From Eleginops maclovinus (lineage: Eukaryota; Chordata; Actinopteri; Perciformes; Eleginopidae): a stretch of 64,000 nucleotides of DNA. Location of the stretch: NCBI RefSeq assembly GCF_036324505.1, contig NC_086370.1:24487310-24551309 (forward strand), in the 5' to 3' direction. Below, piece by piece: positions 1 to 40,731 of this stretch. Both the position numbers and the translations under genes were made by a program. Below the pieces are notes generated by a model, which worked only from the letters and a program-made list of their open reading frames with translations, was not told where the DNA came from and made no database searches. How positions within the stretch are numbered: position 1 is the stretch's first letter; each line of letters begins with the position of its first letter.

Positions 1-118
1 AACCCCCTTAACCCTAACCCTAACCCTAACCCTAACCCCCTAACCCTAACCCTAACCCTAACCCTAACCCTAACCAGGATATGTTTAAATGACCCTAACC
101 CTAACCTAACCCTAACCT
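1..118. repeat. Telomere repeat array (CCCTAA)n
   Basis: Nearly perfect CCCTAA repeats run from base 1, with a few variants and one short non-telomeric interruption (about 75-93). C-rich repeats on the + strand at the left edge are the orientation expected for the true left end of a chromosome. Two more CCCTAA units occur alone near 387-400. Confidence 0.95.
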
Positions 119-899
<781 letters not shown>

Positions 900-1993
900 A
901 TGAGGGCTTACCTGCTGCTGGTACTGCTACTGCTGCCGCTGTGCTCTGGAGGTACAAAAACACTTTACTAACTACAGGTTCAATAATTACTTAAAATGCA
1001 GCTAAAATAACAAACGTATCTATTCAAACGGAATCTTTAATTTCCGGTACCTGGCCACACTGATTTATAACTATTCGGATGTACCAGGTGTGTTACCTTT
1101 CAGACTGGGTGTGAACTTTCTTTATTTCAGCAGCAGATAAATACTGTCCTGCTGATGTATTCACAACGAGCGATCTCAGACATGTTGTTGAAGGTGTGTT
1201 CGTGTTGCAGCTCCGAAGTTTAGCATCCGGTGTTACGGAGAGGACTTCCTGATGGTCCGTAACATGCCACTGGACTGTACTGGGAAGGTTCTTCAGGCCT
1301 GCTACACCCGGGGTGAGTCCTGGTTTTATGTCAATTCTGTTAAACAAAACCTTAAACTACAGCCACAAATTTGTGTCATGTTCAAATATGGATTAAAGAA
1401 GATCTTCAGATTTGGGCAATAATACAAAGTAGAAAGGTTTGTGATAGTCAATCTTTCAGAAGTAATACAGACATCAATGTTGACACTCAGATTTCAATCT
1501 ATATTTTTCGGGACCAATAACTGCTTCTACTTACCCTAAGAAGTTTGAGAATAATGATGTATACAGTCTCATCAAATTGTGAATTCCTTCTATAATATAT
1601 TTGCTAAATATTTCCGTGAGGGTTAGCAGTCAGGGCGTTTGTACACTTGATATTTTAGATACTCGATAAAGATAGTTACGATCTCCTGTCTTGTTAATAA
1701 AAAGTCAAGGTTGAGTCTTTAAAACGTAATACTTTGTAAGATGAATGAAGTCATGGACACACTTATTTTATAATTGTTATAGTAGTTTTGTAGCGTGCCC
1801 CCCCCTTTTCACAACTTAAACAACACCATTTCACTTTAACAGCAGCTCAGATCAACATTTAGAGGGTTATCTCTGTGTGATGACACGTTTCGTGTTTGCT
1901 GTTGCAGATAACAGAGAGAAGGGCTGCACTCGGCTCGAGTTGTGTAATCAACCTGGATGGAGCTGTTGCCATACCGACCTCTGCAACGCCTGA
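900..1993 (+). CDS. Secreted Ly6/uPAR-type three-finger protein, 3 exons, 79 aa
   Basis: Exons 900-951, 1211-1312 and 1908-1993 join in phase 1/phase 1 with GT-AG junctions (GTACAA, GTGAGT; acceptors GTTGCAG). The product has a signal peptide at residues 1-17 (MRAYLLLVLLLLPLCSG), then a compact cysteine-rich domain with eight cysteines, ending in the Ly6 hallmark CCHTDLCN and a stop one residue later. Known LU-domain proteins fold as three disulfide-bonded loops and act extracellularly as ligands, receptor modulators or GPI-anchored surface antigens. Here there is no hydrophobic C-terminal tail, so a secreted form is inferred. The usual second cysteine of the CxxC opening is absent, consistent with loss of one disulfide pair. 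AATAAA lies 48 bp after the stop. The specific paralogue cannot be named, and expression is unproven. Confidence 0.82.
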
Positions 1994-2040
1994 GCCAATC
2001 ACAGCCCAAGAAAGGGACGTCATCCAGACGCATGACATGA

Positions 2041-2046
2041 AATAAA
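2041..2046 (+). terminator. Polyadenylation signal of the Ly6-type gene
   Basis: A canonical AATAAA lies 48 bp downstream of the TGA stop at 1991-1993, on the same strand as the gene. Confidence 0.7.
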
Positions 2047-2228
2047 GCCAGGATTATTTGCCATTATGCAACAGTTTGTGTTTTGTTTTGTGAGCTCAGT
2101 ATGTGAATGGTTTCTGGACTTTGAATCGAGTGTCGATGTTTCTGTGGACTCAAGCCTGGAGTCTGTGACTGCTCTCTGAACATGTATACATATAAAAACG
2201 AAGTGAAAAATGAAAAACATAACCCAAC

Positions 2229-5200
2229 ATGAAGTTCCCTAACATCACAGGGCTGATAATGAGGTTCCCTAACATCTCAGGGCTGTTGATGAGGTTCCCT
2301 GACATCACAGGGCTGTTGATGAGGTTCCCTGACATCACAGGGCTGTTAATGAAGTTCCTAACATCACAGGGCTGTTAATGAGGTTCCCTAACATCACAGA
2401 GCTGTTCATAAAGTTCCCTGACATCACAGGGCTGATAATGAGGTTCCCTAACATCACAGGGCTGATAATGAGGTTCCCTAACATCTCAGGGCTGTTGATG
2501 AGGTTCCCTGACATCACAGGGCTGTTAATGAAGTTCCCTAACATCACAGGGCTGATAATGAGGTTCCTTAACATCACAGAGCTGACAATGAGGTTCCCTA
2601 ACATCACAGAGCAGATAATGAGGTTCCCTAACATCACAGAGCTGTTCATAAAGTTCCCTAACATCACGGGGCTGATAATGAGGTTCCCTAACATCACGGG
2701 GCTGATACTGAGGTTCCCTAACATCACAGAGCTGATAATGAGGTTCCCTAACATCACAGAGCTGATAATGAGGTTCCCTAACATCACAGAGCTGATAATG
2801 ACGTTCCTTAACATCACAGGGCTGATAATGAGGTTCCCTAACATCACAGAGCTGTTCATAAAGTTCCCTAACATCACAGGGCTGATAATGAGGTTCCCTA
2901 ACATCACGGGGCTGATAATGAGGTTCCCTAACATCACAGAGCTGATAATGACGTTCCTTAACATCACAGGGCTGATAATGAGGTTCCCTGACATCACAGG
3001 GCTGTTCATAAAGTTCCCTAACATCACAGGGCTGATAATGAGGTTCCCTAACATCACAGAGCTGTTCATAAAGTTCCCTAACATCAGAGGGCTGATAATG
3101 AGGTTCCCTAACATCACAGAGCTGTTCATAAAGTTCCCTAACACCACAGGACTGATAATGACGTTCCCTAACATCACAGGGCTGATAATGAGGTTCCCTA
3201 ACATCACAGAGCTGATAATGAGGTTCCCTAACATCACAGGGCTGATAATGACGTTCCTTAACATCACAGGGCTGATAATGAGGTTCCCTAACATCACAGA
3301 GCTGATAATGACGTTCCTTAACATCACAGGGCTGATAATGAGGTTCCCTAACATCACAGAGCTGATAATGAGGTTCCCTAACATCACAGGGCTGATAATG
3401 ACGTTCCTTAACATCACAGGGCTGATAATGAGGTTCCCTAACATCACACAGCTGATAATGAGGTTCCTTAACATCACAGAGCTGATAATGACGTTCCTTA
3501 ACATCACAGGGCTGATAATGAGGTTCCCTAACATCACAGAGCTGATAATGAGGTTCCCTAACATCACAGGGCTGATAATGACGTTCCTTAACATCACAGA
3601 GCTGATAATGAGGTTCCCTAACATCACAGAGCTGATAATGAGGTTCCCTAACATCACAGAGCTGATAATGAGGTTCCCTAACATCACAGAGCTGATAATG
3701 AGGTTCCCTAACATCACAGAGCTGATAATGACGTTCCTTAACATCACAGAGCTGATAATGAGGTTCCCTAACATCACAGAGCTGATAATGAGGTTCCCTA
3801 ACATCACAGAGCTGATAATGACGTTCCTTAACATCACAGAGCTGATAATGAGGTTCCCTAACATCACAGAGCTGATAATGAGGTTCCCTAACATCACAGG
3901 GCTGATAATGACGTTCCTTAACATCACAGGGCTGATAATGAGGTTCCCTAACATCACAGAGCTGATAATGAGGTTCCCTAACATCACAGAGCTGATAATG
4001 ACGTTCCTTAACATCACAGGGCTGATAATGAGGTTCCCTAACATCACAGAGCTGTTCATAAAGTTCCCTAACATCACAAGGCTGATAATGAGGTTCCCTA
4101 ACATCACGGGGCTGATACTGAGGTTCCCTAACATCACAGAGCTGTTCATAAAGTTCCCTAACATCACAGAGCTGATACTGAGGTTCCCTAACATCACAGG
4201 GCTGATAATGAGGTTCCCTAACATCACAAGGCTGATAATGAGGTTCCCTAACATCACAGGGCTGATAATGAGGTTCTCTAACATCACAGGGCTGTTAATG
4301 AAGTTCCCTAACATCACAGAGCTGATAATGAGGTTCCCTAACATCACAGAGCTGATAATGAGGTTCCCTAACATCACAGAGCTGTTCATAAAGTTCCCTA
4401 ACATCACAGGGCTGATAATGAGGTTCCCTAACATCACGGGGCTGTTGATGACGATCCCTAACATCACAGGGCTGTTAATGAAGTTCCCTAACATCACAGA
4501 GCTGATAATGAGGTTCCCTAACATCACAGAGCTGTTCATAAAGTTCCCTAACACCACAGGGCTGATAATGAGGTTCCCTAACATCACAGAGCTGATACTG
4601 AGGTTCCCTAACATCACAGCGCTGTTCATAAAGTTCCCTATCATCACAGGGCTGATAATGAGGTTCCCTAACATCACAGGGCTGATAATGAGGTTCCCTA
4701 ACATCACAGAGCTGATCATGAGGTTCCCTAACATCACAGAGCTGTTCATAAAGTTCCCTAACATCACACAGCTGATAATGAGGTTCCCTAAAATCACGGG
4801 GCTGATAATGAGGTTCCCTAACATCACGGGGCTGATACTGAGGTTCCCTAACATCACAGAGCTGTTCATAAAGTTCCCTAACATCACAGGGCTGATAATG
4901 AGGTTCCCTAACATCACAGGGCTGATAATGAGGTTCCCTAACATCACGGGGCTGATAATGAGGTTCCCTAACATCACAGGGCTGATACTGAGGTTCCCTA
5001 ACATCACAGAGCTGTTCATAAAGTTCCCTAACATCAGAGGGCTGATAATGAGGTTCCCTAACATCACACAGCTGATAATGAGGTTCCCTAACATCACAGG
5101 GCTGATAATGAGGTTCCCTAACATCACAGAGCTGATAATGAGGTTCCCTAACATCACAGAGCTGATACTGAGGTTCCCTAACATCAGAGGGCTGATAATG

Positions 5201-8200
5201 AGGTTCCCTAACATCACACAGCTGATAATGAGGTTCCCTAACATCACAGGGCTGATAATGAGGTTCCCTAACATCACACAGCTGATAATGAGGTTCCCTA
5301 ACATCACAGGGCTGATAATGAGGTTCCCTAACATCACAGAGCTGATAATGAGGTTCCCTAACATCACAGAGCTGATAATGAGGTTCCCTAACATCACAGA
5401 GCTGATAATGAGGTTCCCTAACATCAGAGGGCTGATAATGAGGTTCCCTAACATCACAGGGCTGATAATGAGGTTCCCTAACATCACAGGGCTGATAATG
5501 AGGTTCCCTAACATCACAGAGCTGATAATGAGGTTCCCTAACATCAGAGGGCTGATAATGAGGTTCCCTAACATCACAGGGCTGATAATGAGGTTCCCTA
5601 ACATCACAGAGCTGATAATGAGGTTCCCTAACATCACAGGGCTGATAATGAGGTTCCCTAACATCAGAGCTGATAATGAGGTTCCCTAACATCACACAGC
5701 TGATAATGAGGTTCCCTAACATCAGAGCTGATAATGAGGTTCCCTAACATCACAGGGCTGATAATGAGGTTCCCTAACATCACAGAGCTGATAATGAGGT
5801 TCCCTAACATCACAGGGCTGATAATGAGGTTCCCTAACATCAGAGCTGATAATGAGGTTCCCTAACATCACACAGCTGATAATGAGGTTCCCTAACATCA
5901 CAGAGCTGATAATGAGGTTCCCTAACATCACAGGCTGATAATGAGGTTCCCTAACATCAGAGCTGATAATGAGGTTCCCTAACATCACAGGGCTGATAAT
6001 GAGGTTCCCTAACATCACAGAGCTGATAATGAGGTTCCCTAACATCACAGGGCTGATAATGAGGTTCCCTAACATCAGAGCTGATAATGAGGTTCCCTAA
6101 CATCACACAGCTGATAATGAGGTTCCCTAACATCAGAGCTGATAATGAGGTTCCCTAACATCACACAGCTGATAATGAGGTTCCCTAACATCACAGGGCT
6201 GATAATGAGGTTCCCTAACATCACAGAGCTGATAATGAGGTTCCTTAACATCACAGAGCTGATAATGAGGTTCCCTAACATCACAGGGCTGATAATGAGG
6301 TTCCTTAACATCAGAGGGCTGATAATGAGGTTCCCTAACATCACAGGGCTGATAATGAGGTTCCCTAACATCACAGAGCTGATAATGAGGTTCCTTAACA
6401 TCACAGAGCTGATAATGAGGTTCCCTAACATCACAGGGCTGATAATGAGGTTCCTTAACATCAGAGGGCTGATAATGAGGTTCCCTAACATCACACAGCT
6501 GATAATGAGGTTCCCTAACATCACAGAGCTGATAATGAGGTTCCCTAACATCACAGGGCTGATAATGAGGTTCCCTAACATCACAGGGCTGATAATGAGG
6601 TTCCCTAACATCACAGGGCTGATAATGAGGTTCCCTAACATCACAGGGCTGATAATGAGGTTCCCTAACATCACACAGCTGATAATGAGGTTCCCTAACA
6701 TCACACAGCTGATAATGAGGTTCCCTAACATCACAGGGCTGATAATGAGGTTCCCTAACATCACAGGGCTGATAATGAGGTTCCCTAACATCACACAGCT
6801 GATAATGAGGTTCCCTAACATCACAGGGCTGATAATGAGGTTCCCTAACATCACACAGCTGATAATGAGGTTCCCTAACATCACAGAGCTGATAATGAGG
6901 TTCCCTAACATCACACAGCTGATAATGAGGTTCCCTAACATCACACAGCTGATAATGACGTTCCCTAACATCACAGAGCTGATAATGAGGTTCCCTAACA
7001 TCACAGGGCTGATAATGAGGTTCCCTAACATCACAGAGCTGATAATGAGGTTCCCTAACATCACAGAGCTGATAATGAGGTTCCCTAACATCACAGAGCT
7101 GATAATGAGGTTCCCTAACATCACAGGGCTGATAATGAGGTTCCCTAACATCACAGAGCTGATAATGAGGTTCCCTAACATCACAGGGCTGATAATGAGG
7201 TTCCCTAACATCACAGGGCTGATAATGAGGTTCCCTAACATCACAGGGCTGATAATGAGGTTCCCTAACATCACAGGGCTGATAATGAGGTTCCCTAACA
7301 TCACAGAGCTGATAATGAGGTTCCCTAACATCACAGGGCTGATAATGAGGTTCCCTAACATCACAGAGCTGATAATGAGGTTCCCTAACATCACAGGGCT
7401 GATAATGAGGTTCCCTAACATCAGAGGGCTGATAATGAGGTTCCCTAACATCACACAGGCTGATAATGAGGTTCCCTAACATCACAGGGCTGATAATGAG
7501 GTTTCCTAACATCACACAGCTGATAATGAGGTTCCCTAACATCACAGGGCTGATAATGAGGTTCCCTAACATCAGAGGGCTGATAATGAGGTTCCCTAAC
7601 ATCACAGGGCTGATAATGAGGTTCCCTAACATCACAGGGCTGATAATGAGGTTTCCTAACATCACAGGGCTGATAATGAGGTTCCCTAACATCACAGGGC
7701 TGATAATGAGGTTCCCTAACATCACAGGGCTGATAATGAGGTTTCCTAACATCACACAGCTGATAATGAGGTTCCCTAACATCACACAGCTGATAATGAG
7801 GTTCCCTAACATCACAGGGCTGATAATGAGGTTTCCTAACATCACAGGGCTGATAATGAGGTTTCCTAACATCACACAGCTGATAATGAGGTTCCCTAAC
7901 ATCACACAGCTGATAATGAGGTTCCCTAACATCACAGGGCTGATAATGAGGTTCCCTAACATCACACAGCTGATAATGAGGTTCCCTAACATCACAGGGC
8001 TGATAATGAGGTTCCCTAACATCACAGAGCTGATAATGAGGTTCCCTAACATCACAGGGCTGATAATGAGGTTCCCTAACATCACAGGGCTGATAATGAG
8101 GTTCCCTAACATCACAGGGCTGATAATGAGGTTCCCTAACATCACAGAGCTGATAATGAGGTTCCCTAACATCACAGGGCTGATAATGAGGTTCCCTAAC

Positions 8201-8328
8201 ATCACAGGGCTGATAATGAGGTTCCCTAACATCACAGGGCTGATAATGAGGTTCCCTAACATCACAGGGCTGATAATGAGGTTCCCTAACATCACAGGGC
8301 TGATAATGAGGTTCCCTAACATCACAGG
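2229..8328. repeat. 30-bp minisatellite/satellite array with embedded CCCTAA
   Basis: About 200 tandem copies of a 30-bp unit, consensus CTGATAATGAGGTTCCCTAA followed by CATCACAGRG. Each copy contains one CCCTAA hexamer in the same orientation as the terminal telomere. Variants are interspersed in the left half (GTTCATAAAG for GATAATGAGG; CGTTCCTTAA). Copies in the right half are more homogeneous. Several 2-bp deletions around 5.66-6.14 kb and one 1-bp gain near 7.46 kb shift the phase. Because 30 is a multiple of 3, all frames can stay open for over 1,000 codons on both strands. These are not genes. Confidence 0.97.
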
Positions 8329-8785
8329 TGTGATTATTCTGTCTACAGTAGTTGATATGTAGGCTGAAACGGTGCATTCAGGTGCTCCTCGGATGGTCCA
8401 CCTCACAGCGTTGGTCTTCACAAACCCTTTTTTCAGAGTCTTCTGACACCACATGAAAGCTGCTAAAGGCTACAATGCTTACAGAGACAGGAGGGAAGCT
8501 AGATACCGTTTTTAGTATTTATTTGCATTTTTTTGTTGAAATCTTCAAAACAGTCTGTCGTCTGACAGGAATGAATTAGAGAAAACATGATTGGCTCAAA
8601 AAAGTCACATGAACATCGTTATGGTTACCGAACACTGTAAAATTAACAGACAGACCCCACCCATTGCGCCCCCCCCCAACCCCGCACCCCAGAGGCCGAT
8701 TAGAAAAAATGAAGACATGAAAGATGGGAGATAAAAAGATTAAAGATATAAAAGATATGTAAAGGGGCAAATAAAAATCATATCA
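8329..8785. other. Unique spacer, nothing recognised
   Basis: Ordinary AT-rich sequence between two arrays. It contains a short poly-C stretch near 8670 and no supported exon, RNA gene or transposon end. Confidence 0.5.
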
Positions 8786-9135
8786 AAGATGGAGAGATGA
8801 AGATATAAAGAGTTAAAGATATGAGAGATGAAAATATAAAGATATGAGAGATGGAGATATAAAGATATGAGAGATGAAAATATAAAGATATGAGAGATGG
8901 AGATATAAAGATATGAGAGATGAAAATATAAAGATATGAGAGATGAAAATATAAAGATATGAGAGATGAAAATATAAAGATATGAGAGATGAAAATATAA
9001 AGATATGAGAGATGAAAATATAAAGATATGAGAGATGAAAATATAAAGATATGAGAGATGGAGATATAAAGATATGAGAGATGAAAATATAAAGATGGAG
9101 ATATAAAGAGATGAGAGATGGAGATATACAGATAA
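8786..9135. repeat. 23-bp AT-rich minisatellite
   Basis: About 15 copies of a purine-rich unit GAGATGAAAATATAAAGATA + TGA (23 bp), with GAGATGGAGATATAAA variants. The Ile/Phe/Ser/Leu-rich frames on the - strand are repeat artefacts. Confidence 0.9.
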
Positions 9136-9346
9136 AAAGTATTAAAAAGGCAAAACATGAATGAGCCCCCGTGGGGTGATGACAGTCAGAAAGATTTTGG
9201 ACAGAACAATAAACAGAGATGGTCCATGAGAAACACACATCAGCAGTCACTCAATCAGTCACTGAAAACAAGCAGAGGAGCAGCTGTCCTGAACCCTGAT
9301 TGGCTGAGAGATTAAATGTGGTTTTTACAGTGTAGCTGAGGAGCTG

Positions 9347-9360
9347 CTGCCCCCTGGTGG
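9347..9360 (-). promoter_or_regulatory. Candidate CTCF core motif
   Basis: The - strand reads CCACCAGGGGGCAG, which matches the well-known CTCF core consensus. It lies between the subtelomeric arrays and the 3' end of eml4, where an insulator is plausible. A single motif is weak evidence of binding. Confidence 0.35.
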
Positions 9361-9720
9361 TAACAGAAATATACACACAGATCTCTGCAGCATATACAAA
9401 CTGACATCAAAATCACCAAGTCACAGTTTCCTCTGGAGCTCCTTCAGGCGGCGGCGTTTTATTTTGAAGGCCCTCCTGGGTCCACTGGCCAGACGGTGAG
9501 CGTTAAAATGTTCCCAGCATGCTTCTGGGTGTGGTTCATGTTTCCTGCATGTTTCACATTAAAAGCCTCCCGCAGTTATGTCCCTTCCCCAGAGGGATTT
9601 GATTGAGAAATGTCTCTAAGAAGTTAGGCGGTTTAACAAAATAAAAGCCCAACAAAGTCCAGTCAAAGGAGAGAATCAGTTTCTTGTTTTAAACGTCCTG
9701 CAGCTAGTTCCAAGTTACTG

Positions 9721-9726
9721 TTTATT
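9721..9726 (-). terminator. eml4: Candidate eml4 polyadenylation signal
   Basis: TTTATT on the + strand gives AATAAA on the - strand, 241 bp past the eml4 stop codon. A second TTTATT lies further downstream near 9458 and could be an alternative site. Confidence 0.5.
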
Positions 9727-9966
9727 TTCATCAAAAACAGCAATAAAACTGAGTCAAAATGTCTGAGTACTGCTAAACCAACATGTAAAGAGAACCAGTT
9801 TCTGAAACTCACTCAAGACTTCAGGTCCACTTCCTGTGTTACTGCTCTGCTCTGATTGGAGAAAAAGTCACCTGATGTCACACACACACACACACACACA
9901 GAACATTCAATCACAATGTCTGGCTGGTCCTCACAAAGATAGCTGTACCAACAGCCACACACACTC

Positions 9967-37663
<27,697 letters not shown>

Positions 37664-37934
37664 TTTTCCCGGGAATCGCGCGGTCCGCGCGGGAGGCCTG
37701 CGGGAGGCTACGTGCGCACTGCGGGCCTCCGTGCGTTTTCCTTTCGCAGCGAGGGGGGGGAATCCGGGCTGGGGGAGAGGGTCCGTAGGGTTAGGGTTAG
37801 ATCCGGGTGGGGGGGGGGGGGGGGGGTCCGTCCCGCAGCGCGAGGCCGAAGATCGACAGCTTTCTGCGGGCAGGAGGAGAGCGAGACACCGGAGAAAAAC
37901 AGCGAGGAAACAGAAGAGGAGTAACACTGCGCGT

Positions 37935-38092
37935 TTCCGTCTGGAGGGGGAGGAGACAAAGGGGGAGGAGAGAGAGAGTGGGGAAGGAGAGACAGAGAGG
38001 GGGGGGGACAAGGTGGGAGGAGAGAGAGAGGAAGAGGAAGGAGAGAGAGGGGGGGGGAGAGACAGGGGGAGGAGACAAGGGGAGGACTGGTT
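37935..38092. repeat. GA-rich purine tract upstream of eml4
   Basis: Low-complexity GGAGGAGACA/GAGAGAGG sequence. The long Gly/Glu/Arg frames across it are artefacts. Confidence 0.8.
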
Positions 38093-38099
38093 CAGTCCC

Positions 38100-38340
38100 T
38101 TCCTCAGAAACAGTCTGGGTCCCGTTTACACTCGAGCTTTCAGCTGCTCGGCATCCAGACTTTTGACCTCCCTGCCACTACATATCCGACAGTCAGATTC
38201 CATAACAACATTCAAAACCCAACTCGAAACCCACCTATTGAAACTGGCATTCTCACTATAAACTGTACTACCACTTCCTGTTGTGTGTCTCGTTTTACCC
38301 GGATGTCCACTGTTTTAACTCTCCCTATGTTACCCCATGC
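38100..38340 (+). mobile_element. L2-type LINE 3' fragment, first part
   Basis: The + strand reads YTRAFSCSASRLLTSLPLHI then ...FKTQLETHLLKLAFSL stop (38118-38261). This is the usual C-terminal end of fish L2-like reverse transcriptases (AFS-LWNSLP-HIR...LKTHLF). The 3' UTR follows and is interrupted at 38341 by a hAT element. Confidence 0.8.
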
Positions 38341-40509
38341 CATGGGTGCCCACACTTTTTCAGCTTGGAAGCTACTTTTAAAATGATTAAGTCTAAATGA
38401 TCTACCTACATTAAAAATGCTCAACATATATTTATTTATATGAGTATACCTTATGTTGGTGTACCTTGCATAACTGCATTAACCTGTATGGCACAATACA
38501 ACTCAGTACATTTTTGGTCATTGCCTTACTCTGATGACTTGCACTGAATGGAATCAGCCAGGGTTGCATAGTCCGGGCAGTAACTGCTGGTAGCCATCCT
38601 CAAGCAGACTTCCAAATGAGCAAATGGTCATGGTGGAATGGTATTTGGACTTAATAATCTTCATGTAGGAAAAGGCTGACACATAAATAAGTGGAGCCGA
38701 ATAATGCAGTCAAGAAGGTAGCACATTTCCTCATGTTTGGGTACTTTTCCTCTGTGAGTAAGTTCCAGAACTGTCCATGAGCCCTGGCCTTCAGCTAAAT
38801 GTCAGCTTGTAGTGTCATCATCTCTGAGTGAATCAACCTCAACATCTTTCCGAAATGGGTAGCACATTAATGTAGCGACTGGCTCGAGTAAAGCAAAGTC
38901 TTGAAAGCGTTTGTCAAACTCTGACACAATTGTCCCAATCTGCTCTGTGTAACGCGCAATGTCAAGTTGCGCACAAGCCTTCCTTTGCGTCTCCAGCTCT
39001 GACGCAAGGTTTTGGAAGTTCCCCAAATCATGGCACTGCAGCTTTGAGGACTAATGTTGCAATTTTCGTTTTAAAGCATTAACTGAGCTAATCATATTGA
39101 CCACAGGTTTGTCTTTTCCTTGCAGCTCTAAATTAAGGTAATTCAACATGTTGGTCAGATCGGTTAAAAATGCCAAGTCTAGCAGCCACTGATCGTCATT
39201 TAGTTGGTTGTATTCTGCATGTTTAGTGACAAGGAGAAACTCTTTTATCTCCGGACAGAGCTCTCGAAATCTCTGCAGGAAATTCCCCTACTAAGCCATC
39301 TCACATCAGTGTGTAGCAATAACTCAGAATGGTCGCAGTCAGCGTTCTCCAGATGCGAACGGAACAATCGTCTTTGAAGAGATCTGGCTCGAATAGAACA
39401 GGCGATCTTCATTGCCACATCCATTATCTCTTTCATGTTAAGCGTTTTTGAGCATAATGCAGTGATAATTGAGGAAGTCGGAGAAAGCATCGCACTCCCT
39501 GCACTTGGCAATAAACCCATTCGAGCGGCCAACCATTGCGGGCGCACCATCCGTGGTGATTGACACCAATTTGCAGAGGGAGCTGGGTGTTCTCGATGGA
39601 GTTTTTGAAAGACTGAAAAATGTCCTCTCCCCACGTGTGTTCTTTCATGGGCAGTATTGTTAACATCTCCTCTTTTGCAGTCATATCTGTAAACACCATC
39701 CGAATAAAAATGCACAACTGAGCTGTATCACTTACGTCTGTAGACTTGTCCAATTGCAGTGAGAAACAATCGCAATCCGCGATGTCCTTCTGAAGCTGCT
39801 GTGTCAAATCCTCGGCCATGACTTCACAGCGCCGTGTAACCGTACTTCTTGATAGCTGGGGAGCTTTGATTGGAGATAATATTTACGGTTTGTTTTTAAA
39901 GTCCCGAAACAACGAGTCAGCTGCTTCAACGAATGCCTCTTTTATCACCTCTCCATCTTGGAAGGACTTCTTTTGCTTAATGATGGCGTGACTCACCTTG
40001 AACGATGCTTCGGTGGCTGCGTTCGCTTTTGAAGTCACCTTTGTGAAAAATGCCTGCTGTCTGGACAACTGTGATTTCAGTTCCTTCACCTTTCTTTCTC
40101 AGCCCGCTTTTTGGGGGAAAGTCAGTAAGTCGTAAGTTCTGTGAACTTTCCGAAAGTGCCGCTCCACATTTCCCTTCTTCGAAAATCGCGATTGTAGCTT
40201 TGCAGATCAGACAAACGCATTTCGAATATGACATCATGAAAAAAAAGTCCTCCTCCGATTCTGGATGGAAGTTGTAAGTTTTTGGTTTCTTACTTGGTCC
40301 AGCTTCCCCAATCATTTTTTATATCCTTTCTTTAGTAGAATTTTATAAATTGGAAGGCTAATTAGGTAATCAGCTAGCCTTGATTTGCAGAAATGCCATA
40401 GTAAGGATGGATGATAGGCTAACTTTTTTTTTTCTCAATGCCATGCGATCTACCCACACTACCTTTGCGATCGACTGGCCGATCGCGATCGACGTATTCG
40501 GCATCCCTG
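38341..40509 (-). mobile_element. hAT transposon inserted in the L2 LINE tail
   Basis: The flanking 8-mers CCCCATGC (38333-38340) and CCCTATGC (40510-40517) match at 7 of 8. The left end reads CATGGGTGCCCACACTTTTTC; the right end, inverted, begins CAGGGATGCCGAATACGTCG. It carries a - strand transposase remnant of the ZBED5/GTF2IRD2-like class. Confidence 0.85.
38590..40315 (-). pseudogene. hAT transposase (ZBED5/GTF2IRD2-like), decayed
   Basis: Starts MIGEAGPSKKPKTYNFHPES at 40315, with a degenerate BED-type finger (CVCLIC). It continues in changing frames: FTKVTSKANAATEASFKVSH (39.9-40.1 kb); SLQLDKSTDVSDTAQL and FIRMVFTDMTAKEE (39.7 kb); LLHTDVRWLSRG (39.3 kb). The C-terminal dimerisation region (YPNMRKCATFLTALFGSTYL) lies near 38.7 kb. 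At least three frame changes make it a pseudogene. Family members are domesticated in vertebrates, but nothing suggests that here. Confidence 0.85.
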
Positions 40510-40590
40510 CCCTATGCCATGTAAGATGTCCTTGGGTGATTTGAAAGGCGCCCCCCAAATAAAATGTATTATTAATATTACACAAAATAT
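40510..40590 (+). mobile_element. L2-type LINE 3' terminus, second part
   Basis: CTTGGGTGATTTGAAAGGCG followed by CCCCCCAAATAAAATGTATT is the characteristic 3' tail of fish L2 LINEs. It continues the fragment interrupted at 38341 by the hAT insertion. Confidence 0.8.
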
Positions 40591-40731
40591 TTGAATGTTA
40601 TGTTTTTATTCCTTATATATTCCACAGAGTTAATATGTTGTTCGGAAGTTATCAACACATTCCAGATCTCCAGAGAATCTGAGTCAAAAAATATTAAAGA
40701 ATCTGTCTGAGACCCTGCTCCATACTCAACT

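Noticed and set aside
2229..8328. CRISPR-like array
   Set aside because: Units are contiguous 30-bp tandem copies with no unique spacers, in a eukaryotic telomeric setting.
2335..8454. Open frames of 300-1,100 codons on both strands across the 30-bp array
   Set aside because: The period is a multiple of 3 and both strands are open at once. The peptides are plain repeats (MLGNLIISPV) with no promoter, splice or domain support.
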